Positions 6,292 through 12,881 of a stretch of DNA of 12,881 nt are shown here, piece by piece. The position numbers were made by a program, and so were the translations under genes. How positions within the stretch are numbered: the stretch's first letter is position 1; every line of letters begins with the position of its first letter. Source of the stretch: JAVBQJ01 sp045532655 (GTDB lineage: Bacteria > Verrucomicrobiota > Lentisphaeria > Victivallales > Victivallaceae); NCBI GenBank assembly GCA_045532655.1, contig JAZSGI010000167.1, positions 1-12,881 on the forward strand, given 5' to 3'. Below the pieces are notes generated by a model. That model searched no databases, was not told the origin of the DNA, and saw only the letters and a list, made by a program, of their open reading frames with translations.

Positions 6292-7946
6292 TCGTCAACT
6301 TTTGAAGTTATTGTGTCATCAACAATACGTTTAACGTCATAGAATGTCACATAGATCATAAAACCTACGAGAATGACAATGAAAATATATGTCAGAACCT
6401 TCAAAATACATCTGGGAACCGGTTTCCCCACCACAAGTTCTATCAGGGCGAAGAAAGTATGTCCGCCGTCCAGTACCGGAAGGGGCAGCAGATTGAAAAA
6501 TGCCAAAGCAAAACAAACTACCACAACAAAATAAAGCCCCGTCATAAAGGATGTACTGGAGGCGGTGAAAAGTATTGTTGCCATTCCCACGATACCTGAC
6601 ATGTTTCTCGGTTTAATGGCACTTTCCGTCTCAGTAAGATTAAGTTTGTTGCCAAGATATATAAGCATACCTTTCAAGGAGTTAACGCTTAAAGTTACAG
6701 TGCTGCACAGTTGTTCGACAGGATTGGGATATCCTTTACTCATGATGATCCCTTCCAGAATCGGAGCAGCGAAAATTTCCGGGACAATGGTGAAATCGAC
6801 CTTTTCGTTCTGCCGCAGGATTGTGACTGTAATGGGGGCATCTTCATTTTCTGCCATAACGGCTCTGAAATCCTCAATTCCGGAACATTCTTTCCCGCCC
6901 AGAGCGATCACCTTGTCTCCTGGTCTTATACCTGCATTGTAAGCCGGACCGTCAATAGAAACATTGACGATTTCGCTGCCTCCCTCTGCCGGGAAAATTA
7001 CACCTGCCATATATGCAGGTTCGCCATTGATTTCCAACTGTACCGGCGGCAGATCAACAACTTTGTCATCTCTGATAACGGAGAAGGTCACCGGCTGCAT
7101 GGAGATTTTGTAGAGGTTGTTGATGAATTCGGGCAAACTTGAGTGCGGTTTGCCGTTTACTGCATACAACAGTTCTTTTTCGCCCATGCCGATTTCCCTC
7201 AGATTGGAGTCGGGGAGGGAGTGGAACTCCAGCGGTAGAGCGACGGTAAAGTAGGGATAAGGCATACCCTCTGCTTCAAGCTTTGCCGGTTTCATTTTAT
7301 TTGGACCGCAACTGGCAGTATATTCTACAGTTACAAGTTCCGGGCAGCCTTCTCTGCGGACTTCAAATTTAACCTTCAATCCCGGCTGAAGCATGATTGC
7401 CTGTATCATATCCATCCATGACATGCGGAAGTTGTCATCGTTGAAGGAAACGATAACATCCCCGGGACGCAGACCGGCTTCATATTCCGGGCTGCCCTCT
7501 TCCACGGTCAGGACTCTGAATTCCTGCAGATCGGCAGCATCCGGCGGCATCGGCATCCCGAATATCCAGATGAAACAGGCAAGAAAAAGCCCGAAAATAA
7601 TGTTGAAAAGCGGTCCTGCCACTGCTGTGATTATTCTGTCAAGCGGTTTGGCGGGGGGCAATTCGGTTCCGTCTGCCGCATGTGGAGTTGCATCTGTGCC
7701 GTCAACCTGAGGCAATTCAACGTAACCACCGAAAGGCAGACAGCCGATACGGTATTCTACGCCGTTGATTTTCTTTCCCCAGATTTTTTTAAATCCGATG
7801 GAAAATGCATCAATGTGCAACCCCCGCCATTTTGCGGCAAGGAAGTGCCCCAGCTCATGGATGAAAATACACATTCCGATAAAAAAGGCGACAAATAACA
7901 CATTGCCTGCGATTTCAAGGATTTCCAATATTGTACTTGAAAACAT
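6288..7946 (-). CDS. rseP: Site-2 protease RseP, enlarged, with multiple PDZ domains
   Basis: This is a membrane zinc metalloprotease of family M50, which cleaves membrane-bound regulators such as anti-sigma factors within the bilayer. Zinc ligands are HELGH (residues 30-34) in the first membrane helix and the NLLPLPVLDGGH motif (about 485-496) in a later helix. A GPLFN motif is at 111-115. Membrane segments lie near 13-33, 108-130, 466-490 and 515-535. PDZ-like units are at about 140-205 (AGLRPGDVIVSFN) and 308-390 (AGIRPGDKVIALGG). A third, degenerate unit (LLYAVNGKPHSSLPEFINNL, about 225-300) lies between them. At 552 residues it is about 100 longer than the E. coli protein. The ribosome binding site is GAGGAGA. 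It lies between dxr and ispG, an order common in many bacteria. Its substrate cannot be named from this window. Confidence 0.95.
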   Translation of the reverse strand: MFSSTILEILEIAGNVLFVAFFIGMCIFIHELGHFLAAKWRGLHIDAFSIGFKKIWGKKINGVEYRIGCLPFGGYVELPQVDGTDATPHAADGTELPPAKPLDRIITAVAGPLFNIIFGLFLACFIWIFGMPMPPDAADLQEFRVLTVEEGSPEYEAGLRPGDVIVSFNDDNFRMSWMDMIQAIMLQPGLKVKFEVRREGCPELVTVEYTASCGPNKMKPAKLEAEGMPYPYFTVALPLEFHSLPDSNLREIGMGEKELLYAVNGKPHSSLPEFINNLYKISMQPVTFSVIRDDKVVDLPPVQLEINGEPAYMAGVIFPAEGGSEIVNVSIDGPAYNAGIRPGDKVIALGGKECSGIEDFRAVMAENEDAPITVTILRQNEKVDFTIVPEIFAAPILEGIIMSKGYPNPVEQLCSTVTLSVNSLKGMLIYLGNKLNLTETESAIKPRNMSGIVGMATILFTASSTSFMTGLYFVVVVCFALAFFNLLPLPVLDGGHTFFALIELVVGKPVPRCILKVLTYIFIVILVGFMIYVTFYDVKRIVDDTITSKVDE

Positions 7947-7955
7947 TTCTTCTCC

Positions 7956-9113
7956 TCACTTCTGTATTTTATGTAAAAACTCCTCTGCGCGTATACGTGC
8001 CTCTTTGTCTGCTGCGACAACTGTTTCCAGATCGTTTTGCGGAATATCCGGAATTACAGAGAGAACATGCTGCACAGAATCAATAATTTCACGGTATTTG
8101 ATTTCGTTGCGCAAAAATGCGGCAACTGCGACTTCATTTGCTGCATTCATCACCGCCGGGGCACATCCGCCACGCCGCAGTACCTCCCCGGCAACAGTAA
8201 GGGCAGGAAATTTTTCTGTATCCGGCTTGAAAAATGTCAGCGGCTGCTTTGTAAGATCCAACCCCGGTAACGCTCCATTCCATCTGCCGGGACAGGAAAG
8301 AGCATACTGGATGGCAAAACGCATATCAGGCGCAGAGAGCTGAGCAAGAAACGCTCCATCTTTGAATTTCACCATGGAGTGTACGATACTTTCCGGATGG
8401 ATAATTACTTCCAGTTGTTCCGGAGCAGCGTTAAAGAGAAATTTTGCCTCTACCAGTTCCAGAGCTTTATTCATGAGCGTAGATGAGTCTATCGTTATTT
8501 TTGCCCCCATGCTCCATACCGGATGCCGCAAAGCATCTGCTGCTGAAGCTGTAAATATTTTTTCAGCCGGCCATTCCCTGAAAGGGCCACCGGAGCAGGT
8601 AAGAACGAGTTTTGCGACATCAGCCATATTTCTGCTTTCAAGACACTGATATATGGCACTGTGTTCAGAGTCTACCGGAACGATTCTGCCGGAGCTTTCT
8701 GACAGAACTTTGTTGACGATCTCTCCTGCCATGACCATGACTTCTTTGCTGGCAAGAGCGACTGTCTTGCCTGCTCGCAATGCTGCCAGCACCGGCATCA
8801 ATCCAGCCGTACCTACAATGGCGCACAAAACCACATCGACTTCGTCCGAGGCGCAGAATTCTGTAACTGCTTCAATTCCTGCTGCGGCTTTGCATCCCTG
8901 CGGCAGAAGAGCTTTCAATTCATCGAGCTTACCATGATCTGCGGTAACGGCACATGATACCCCCAGTATTTCTGCCTGTTCGGCAAGGCGTTTGACATTT
9001 TGATTTGCCGCAAGCATTGTGACCTGAAAACGTTCAGGGAATGCACGCAGAACTTTGAATGTGCTTTCGCCTATGGAGCCTGTTGCTCCGAGAAGTGCTA
9101 TTTTTCTTTTCAC
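7956..9113 (-). CDS. dxr: 1-deoxy-D-xylulose 5-phosphate reductoisomerase
   Basis: Dxr (IspC) isomerises and reduces DXP to MEP with NADPH, the committed step of the non-mevalonate isoprenoid pathway. The 385-residue product shows the NADPH-binding GATGSIG (9-15), TVALASKEVMVMAGEIV (117-133), the metal-binding PVDSEHSAIYQCL with Asp148 and Glu150, TCSGGPFREWP, IDSSTLMNKALELVEAKFLF with Asn215, Lys216 and Glu219, and the IIHPESIVHSMV stretch. The start is GTG at 9113-9111, giving the canonical MKRKIALLGATGSIG. It overlaps the dtd stop by four bases (GTGA), so the two are translationally coupled. Only 9 bases separate it from rseP. cdsA and uppS, which often precede dxr, are absent; dtd takes that place. 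Confidence 0.97.
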   Translation of the reverse strand: MKRKIALLGATGSIGESTFKVLRAFPERFQVTMLAANQNVKRLAEQAEILGVSCAVTADHGKLDELKALLPQGCKAAAGIEAVTEFCASDEVDVVLCAIVGTAGLMPVLAALRAGKTVALASKEVMVMAGEIVNKVLSESSGRIVPVDSEHSAIYQCLESRNMADVAKLVLTCSGGPFREWPAEKIFTASAADALRHPVWSMGAKITIDSSTLMNKALELVEAKFLFNAAPEQLEVIIHPESIVHSMVKFKDGAFLAQLSAPDMRFAIQYALSCPGRWNGALPGLDLTKQPLTFFKPDTEKFPALTVAGEVLRRGGCAPAVMNAANEVAVAAFLRNEIKYREIIDSVQHVLSVIPDIPQNDLETVVAADKEARIRAEEFLHKIQK

Positions 9114-9556
9114 CTTCCTGAACTCTCCAGTAAAAATGTCACCGGCCCATCGTTAAGCAGTGAAACTTTCATATCTGCCCCGAATGATCCTGTTTCCACT
9201 TTGATCCCTGCTTCACGCAGACGGCTTACAAAACGGTCGTAAAGTTTTTCCGCCTTTTCCGGCGGCATGGCTGTTGAGAAAGACGGACGCAGACCTTTTG
9301 CGGTATCAGCTGCCAGGGTAAATTGACTGACACACAAAACCGCCCCGCCAATATCCTCCACCGAAAGATTCATTTTGTCATTCTCATCGGTAAAAATACG
9401 TAATTTACGGCATTTTTCCACAAGATGATCCACATCATTGACAGTGTCTCCCAGCGCCACGCCCACGAAAACAAGCAATCCGGCCTCTATGCTGCCGATC
9501 ACTTCTCCGTTGACCCTGACCGATGCTTCTGTGACTCTTTGCAGTAATGCCCGCAT
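9110..9556 (-). CDS. dtd: D-aminoacyl-tRNA deacylase
   Basis: DTD hydrolyses D-amino acids, and mis-charged glycine, from tRNA, keeping D-residues out of translation. The 148-residue length is normal. Both active-site signatures are present: VSQFTLAAD (SQFT at 77-80) and LLNDGPVTFLL (NDGPVT at 135-140), the latter corresponding to the NxGP motif that supplies the cross-subunit Gly-cisPro. The N-terminal MRALLQRVTEASVRVNGEVI is also typical. The ATG at 9556 has AAAGGA about 10 bases upstream and follows folE by 5 bases. The stop overlaps the GTG of dxr. Function is assigned from the family; nothing unusual is seen in the sequence. Confidence 0.96.
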   Translation of the reverse strand: MRALLQRVTEASVRVNGEVIGSIEAGLLVFVGVALGDTVNDVDHLVEKCRKLRIFTDENDKMNLSVEDIGGAVLCVSQFTLAADTAKGLRPSFSTAMPPEKAEKLYDRFVSRLREAGIKVETGSFGADMKVSLLNDGPVTFLLESSGR

Positions 9557-9561
9557 ATTTC

Positions 9562-10104
9562 TTATCCTTTGATCAGGCGCATAAATTCAGCTCTGGTGGG
9601 AGCTTCATCCCGGAAACTGCCCAACATGCATGAGGTTGACATTTCCGAATTCTGTTTCTCCACTCCGCGCATCTGCATACACAGGTGACGGGCCTCTACG
9701 ATCACGCCCACACCCTCTGCATCAAGAATTTCCATCATGGCATCTGCCACCTGTCTTGTCAATCTTTCCTGAATTTGCAGACGCTGGGCGAACATATCGA
9801 CGATTCTGGCAACTTTACTGACGCCGAGGATCTTTGTTTTGGGTATATATCCCACATGACAGCGGCCGAAAAATGGCAGCATGTGATGTTCACACATGCT
9901 GAAAAATTCAATATCTTTCACCACGATCATATCATCGGAAGCCGCTTCAAAAATTGCCCCGTTTACCACTTCCTCCAGTGTTCTGGAATAACCTGAAGTG
10001 AGAAAACGCAGGCTTTTGTCCACCCGTTCCGGAGTTTTGATAAGACCTTCACGCCGGGGATCCTCCCCGATTTTCAAAAGTATTTCACGGATAAGTTCCT
10101 GCAC
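9562..10104 (-). CDS. folE: GTP cyclohydrolase I (FolE type)
   Basis: This enzyme converts GTP to 7,8-dihydroneopterin triphosphate, the first step to folate, tetrahydrobiopterin and, in many bacteria, queuosine. The 180-residue product has the zinc site of the canonical zinc enzyme: FFSMCEHHMLPFFG with Cys71, His73 and His74, and ARHLCMQMRGVEKQ with Cys142. DPRREGLIKTPERVDKSLRF near the N-terminus and HVGYIPKTKILGVSKVARIV are also diagnostic. The start is GTG (10104-10102), preceded by AAAGAGG. It begins 3 bases after the GNAT stop, inside the operon. No other pterin gene is in the window, so the downstream product cannot be told from context. Confidence 0.96.
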   Translation of the reverse strand: MQELIREILLKIGEDPRREGLIKTPERVDKSLRFLTSGYSRTLEEVVNGAIFEAASDDMIVVKDIEFFSMCEHHMLPFFGRCHVGYIPKTKILGVSKVARIVDMFAQRLQIQERLTRQVADAMMEILDAEGVGVIVEARHLCMQMRGVEKQNSEMSTSCMLGSFRDEAPTRAEFMRLIKG

Positions 10105-10107
10105 TGT

Positions 10108-10530
10108 TTACCTCTTTATGTTATGGAGCATGGGGGTATATCTGTCCATGACTTCAAAGCCCATGCTTTTATAAAATCCCTCATTGCCGGGAGTGGCTAT
10201 CAATCCTATCCAGTCGCAACCCTTTGTTTTGAGTATTTCAGTCAAAGCCTCAACGACTTTTCTGCCCAACCCCATTCCACGGCAGGATGGTAAAACAAAA
10301 ACATCTTGAATATAACCGTCTGAACAGCCGTCAGAAATTGCTCTGCCGACAGCTGCCAGACCTTTGCCTTTGATTTCGATACCTACTGCTGCTGCGCCGG
10401 TCAACATGCTTTTGACGGCGGCCTCCGGAGCATCGGATTCAAGCCATCCTGCTTCTGCAAGAAGATTTCTGAATTCCTGCCAGCATGATGCATCAAGTTG
10501 TTTCAGTACGATATCTGAATCAACAAACAT
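10108..10530 (-). CDS. GNAT-family N-acetyltransferase of unknown substrate
   Basis: A 140-residue single-domain GCN5-related acetyltransferase, expected to move an acetyl group from acetyl-CoA to an amine. Motif A is clear: IQDVFVLPSCRGMGLGRKVV (about 75-93), with the RGMGLG pyrophosphate-binding turn at 84-89. The C-terminal motif GNEGFYKSMGFEVMDRY (about 115-131) matches the usual xxFYxxxGF pattern. The substrate cannot be predicted. It begins 3 bases after the icd stop and ends 3 bases before folE, so it is probably co-transcribed, but that does not reveal its role. The ribosome binding site is weak, so translation may depend on coupling to icd. Confidence 0.88.
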   Translation of the reverse strand: MFVDSDIVLKQLDASCWQEFRNLLAEAGWLESDAPEAAVKSMLTGAAAVGIEIKGKGLAAVGRAISDGCSDGYIQDVFVLPSCRGMGLGRKVVEALTEILKTKGCDWIGLIATPGNEGFYKSMGFEVMDRYTPMLHNIKR

Positions 10531-10533
10531 TGG

Positions 10534-11787
10534 TTACATTCTTTCCACAACAGCTTCGGAGAAGGCGAAGCAGCCGACTTCAGTGGCATTTTCTGTCAAT
10601 CTTGCGAAGTCATAGGTGACGATTTTGTCGGCAATGGCTCTTTCGATACCTTTAATGACCAGATCTGCAGCCTCTGTCCAACCCATATAACGGAGCATCA
10701 TTTCGCCGGAAAGCACCAAACTTGACGGATTGACTTTGTCCAGTCCGGCATATTTCGGGGCTGTACCGTGAGTGGCTTCAAAGAGTGCGTGACCGGTCAT
10801 GTAGTTGATATTTGCTCCCGGTGCGATACCGATACCGCCTACTGTTGCGGCAAGGGCATCGGAAACATAATCGCCGTTGAGGTTCATGGTTGCAATGATA
10901 TCATATTCGGCGGGACGGGTGAGTATCTGCTGCAGAAATGCATCGCAAATGCAGTCTTTGACCACAATCTTGCCTGCAGGTGCCCCATCGGGGTAATCGG
11001 CGGCTACGACAGCAACATCAGCATATTCACGGCGGACAAGATCATAACCCCAGTTTTTAAAGGCCCCTTCGGTAAATTTCATAATATTACCCTTGTGTAC
11101 CAGAGTAACGCTTTTCCTGTTTTCCTTGACGGCATAATCCATAGCTGCACGGATAAGTCTTTCTGAACCCTCCCTGGAAACAGGTTTGATACCGATACCG
11201 GAGGTTTCCGGGAAACGGATCTTGCCAACATTCATTTCGTTACGGAGGAAGTCAATGACTTTGACTGCGCCTTCTGTTTCAGCTGCCCACTCGATACCGG
11301 CGTAAATATCCTCTGTATTTTCCCGGAAGACGACCATATCAGTAAGTTCAGGGTGCTTGACTGGTGAGGGAACCCCTTCAAAATAACGTACAGGACGCAG
11401 GCAGACATAAAGATCAAGCTGCTGCCGGAGAGCCACATTCAAACTGCGAGCTCCTTTGCCTACCGGAGTGGTGAGGGGACCTTTGATACCTACCAGATAA
11501 TCTTTCATGGCATCAACAGTTTCCTGGGGCAGGTTTACTCCTGCACCGTAAATACTTTCTGCCTTATCTCCGGCAAAGACCTCCATCCATGCTATTTTGC
11601 GTTTGCCGTTGTATGCTTTGTCTATAGCGGAATTCCATATGTTCATAGCGGCTCTGGTGATATCCGGGCCGATGCCGTCGCCCTCGATATAAGCAACGAT
11701 GGGATTGTCGGGAACGATAAGTTTGCCGTTGGCATCAATGGATATTCTGGAACCGTTGGCGGGTACTTTGACTTTTGTTTCAGACAT
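10534..11787 (-). CDS. icd: Isocitrate dehydrogenase, NADP-dependent, prokaryotic type
   Basis: The enzyme oxidatively decarboxylates isocitrate to 2-oxoglutarate in the TCA cycle. The 417-residue product aligns well with E. coli Icd by eye. Substrate residues are present: Ser115, Asn117 and Arg121 in KGARSLNVALRQQ, then Arg131, Arg155, Tyr162 and Lys232. The metal-site region is intact (CDAFLQQ, and the family signature NLNGDYVSDALAATVGGIG from about 302). The residues that choose NADP in E. coli are kept: Lys345-Tyr346 in HGTAPKYAG, and Tyr392 and Arg396 in VTYDFARL. NADP use is therefore likely. The ATG at 11787 has AAGG at 11800-11797. It is the first gene of the minus-strand operon, downstream of a divergent control region. 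Confidence 0.97.
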   Translation of the reverse strand: MSETKVKVPANGSRISIDANGKLIVPDNPIVAYIEGDGIGPDITRAAMNIWNSAIDKAYNGKRKIAWMEVFAGDKAESIYGAGVNLPQETVDAMKDYLVGIKGPLTTPVGKGARSLNVALRQQLDLYVCLRPVRYFEGVPSPVKHPELTDMVVFRENTEDIYAGIEWAAETEGAVKVIDFLRNEMNVGKIRFPETSGIGIKPVSREGSERLIRAAMDYAVKENRKSVTLVHKGNIMKFTEGAFKNWGYDLVRREYADVAVVAADYPDGAPAGKIVVKDCICDAFLQQILTRPAEYDIIATMNLNGDYVSDALAATVGGIGIAPGANINYMTGHALFEATHGTAPKYAGLDKVNPSSLVLSGEMMLRYMGWTEAADLVIKGIERAIADKIVTYDFARLTENATEVGCFAFSEAVVERM

Positions 11788-11828
11788 GATTTTTGACCTT
11801 GTTTTGTTAATGGTTACTGTTACTCCAT

Positions 11829-11857
11829 ACTATACACCACAAAGGGCGATATTTCCA
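11829..11857 (-). promoter_or_regulatory. Candidate promoter for the icd-ispG operon
   Basis: On the minus strand TGGAAA (11857-11852), a 17-base spacer and TATAGT (11834-11829) form a plausible sigma-70-type promoter, about 41 bases before the icd ATG. The -35 matches 4 of 6 consensus positions and the -10 matches 5 of 6. A second minus-strand hexamer, a perfect TATAAT at 11907-11902, has no acceptable -35 partner. The operon must start in this region, but which box is used is uncertain. Confidence 0.35.
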
Positions 11858-11876
11858 GTTTTTAAAGTTGTTTTGA

Positions 11877-11906
11877 TTGAAATATTACGCATTGGATATA
11901 TATTAT
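11877..11906 (+). promoter_or_regulatory. Candidate + strand promoter in the divergent region
   Basis: TTGAAA (11877-11882), an 18-base AT-rich spacer and TATTAT (11901-11906) each match sigma-70 consensus at 5 of 6 positions. It would start transcription near 11913, giving a leader of about 125 bases before the transporter gene. That leader contains the terminator at 11980-12006. The -10 overlaps a perfect minus-strand TATAAT (11907-11902), so the two directions could compete. Confidence 0.42.
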
Positions 11907-11960
11907 AGAGTTGCAGAAGATAAAAAGATCTTATCGGTAGTGAGTACGGTATAACTCTAT
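11905..11960. repeat. 8-bp inverted repeat enclosing a smaller hairpin
   Basis: ATAGAGTT (11905-11912) is perfectly complementary to AACTCTAT (11953-11960). Between them GATAA (11919-11923) can pair with TTATC (11931-11935). The left arm overlaps the candidate + strand -10 box. If that promoter is right, the left arm would not be in the transcript, and the repeat would act as DNA (an operator) or in a minus-strand leader. Chance cannot be excluded for an AT-rich 8-mer. Confidence 0.35.
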
Positions 11961-11979
11961 TTGACGGTAAATTGAAAAT

Positions 11980-12006
11980 CACGGCTTTCTGCCGTGTCTT
12001 TTTTTT
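11980..12006 (+). terminator. Intrinsic terminator in the leader of the transporter gene (candidate attenuator)
   Basis: CACGGC (11980-11985) and GCCGTG (11991-11996) form a GC-rich 6-bp stem with a TTTCT loop, followed by TC and eight T residues (11999-12006). It faces the + strand and ends 32 bases before the transporter ATG. No + strand gene lies between it and the minus-strand icd operon. CTGCCG (11989-11994) can alternatively pair with CGGCAG (12008-12013), which would break the terminator stem. Confidence 0.65.
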
Positions 12007-12038
12007 CCGGCAGTAAGTTTTTCTGAAGGAGAGATTGC

Positions 12039-12881
12039 ATGGAAATATTGCAGAAAATTCCTGTTTGGTTTGCCCCTGTTGTCGTATCGGCAATATTGCT
12101 CGGGGTCAATGATCTTATGAAGAAACATGCGGTACGGGATAATGCTTTTGCCCATGTTCTTTTTCTTGCAACACTCTCCGGGAGTCTTTTCTTTCTGACA
12201 GTAAAGGCTCTTACGGGAGATGTATGGGCGATGTTTTTGTGCGGGTGGAAGGTTTTTGGTCTTGTTGCTGCCAAAAGTACTCTGGTGGCAGCCTCGTGGT
12301 GGTGCGTTTACCGTGCCATGCGGGATCTGCCTATAAGTATTGCCGCTCCAATCAGAGCTTCCAGCCCTTTGTGGACACTTATGGGAGCGATGATATTTAT
12401 GGGTGAACTCCCCACAGTGCTGCAGCTGGGGGGAATGGTGTTGATACTTGCGGGATTTTTTATATTCAGTGCAGCAGGCGGGAAAGAAGGGTTTTCCTGG
12501 AAAAGCAGGAGTATGATATGGCTTTTTGCCGGGACACTTTTCGGGTCATGCAGTGCGCTTTATGATAAATTTCTGCTGAACACTATGGAGCTGGACAGAG
12601 AAGTTGTACAGTTGTACTTCTCCATTGACCTGGTAGTACTGCTCGGTTGTGCGCTGCTTGTAATGCGGTTGAAAAAAACCGGATACAGTTTCAAGTGGCG
12701 TTGGAGCATACCGGCGACAGGTATATTGCTGATCCTCTCCGACTGGTTTTATTTTTACACTGTTGGTTTGCCTGATATACAAATATCAGTTATTTCCATG
12801 GTCAGACGCTGCAGTTGCGTAGTGTCCTTTGGCATAGGGGTATGGCTTTTCAAGGATAAAAATATCAAGCGCAAGGCGTTT
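12039..12881 (+). CDS. EamA/DMT-superfamily membrane transporter (3' truncated by window edge)
   Basis: The frame is open from ATG 12039 to the window end (281 codons, no stop), so the C-terminus is missing. The start has a strong AAGGAGAG at 12026-12033. The protein is very hydrophobic, with about nine predicted membrane segments (roughly 7-24, 36-57, 72-92, 98-121, 126-146, 157-176, 190-210, 224-240, 246-270). Two EamA-like halves are suggested: AMRDLPISIAAPIRASSPLW with FMGELPTVLQLGGMVLILAG at the end of the first, and ISVISMVRRCSCVVSFGIG with an acidic FKDK in the second. This is the ten-helix drug/metabolite transporter pattern. The substrate cannot be inferred. Its leader holds a terminator-like hairpin, so expression may be controlled by attenuation. 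Confidence 0.85.
   Translation, partial: MEILQKIPVWFAPVVVSAILLGVNDLMKKHAVRDNAFAHVLFLATLSGSLFFLTVKALTGDVWAMFLCGWKVFGLVAAKSTLVAASWWCVYRAMRDLPISIAAPIRASSPLWTLMGAMIFMGELPTVLQLGGMVLILAGFFIFSAAGGKEGFSWKSRSMIWLFAGTLFGSCSALYDKFLLNTMELDREVVQLYFSIDLVVLLGCALLVMRLKKTGYSFKWRWSIPATGILLILSDWFYFYTVGLPDIQISVISMVRRCSCVVSFGIGVWLFKDKNIKRKAF

Noticed and set aside
11905..12013. Assignment of the leader to a named riboswitch class
   Set aside because: No conserved core I can recall (ykkC, preQ1, fluoride, yybP, SAM, glycine) is visible. The guanidine-II resemblance is incomplete, so it stays unassigned.
11957..12274. Minus-strand open frame across the transporter start
   Set aside because: It overlaps the transporter's ribosome binding site and first membrane helices on the other strand and shows no family features.

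Overview
The window is bacterial, of moderate GC content, uses the standard genetic code and is densely coded. Every gene is a recognisable chromosomal gene. I see no mobile element, CRISPR array, tRNA or rRNA gene, and no defence or secondary-metabolite genes. The taxon cannot be fixed from the sequence alone. EF-G followed directly by S10, the L2 C-terminal wording (DHPMGGGEGR, then SSGGGHP) and the dxr-rseP-ispG order would fit a PVC-type lineage such as Lentisphaerota or Verrucomicrobiota. That is a low-confidence guess.

Region 1 (1-4356, + strand) is a translation operon: the 3' end of fusA (EF-G), then rpsJ, rplC, rplD, rplW, rplB and rpsS. Spacing is tight except for a 104-base gap between rpsJ and rplC, which holds an 11-bp hairpin with a short T-run and a possible second hairpin before the rplC ribosome binding site. 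tuf is absent between fusA and rpsJ. A strong intrinsic terminator follows rpsS, so the usual continuation (rplV, rpsC, rplP and so on) is missing here.

Region 2 (4361-5187, + strand) is a single inositol-monophosphatase-family gene, convergent with region 3.

Region 3 (11787 down to 5194, - strand) looks like one seven-gene operon: icd, a GNAT acetyltransferase, folE, dtd, dxr, rseP and ispG. Gaps are at most 9 bases, with 4-base start/stop overlaps at dtd/dxr and rseP/ispG. It joins the NADP-dependent TCA-cycle isocitrate dehydrogenase, pterin synthesis, D-aminoacyl-tRNA proofreading, two steps of the MEP isoprenoid pathway and an enlarged site-2 protease.

Region 4 (11788-12881) is a 251-base AT-rich divergent control region followed by an EamA/DMT-type transporter that runs off the window end. 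The control region contains a + strand intrinsic terminator with no + strand gene upstream of it, plus inverted repeats. It is therefore a candidate attenuated leader or small RNA. This and the rpsJ-rplC leader are the least explained parts of the window.
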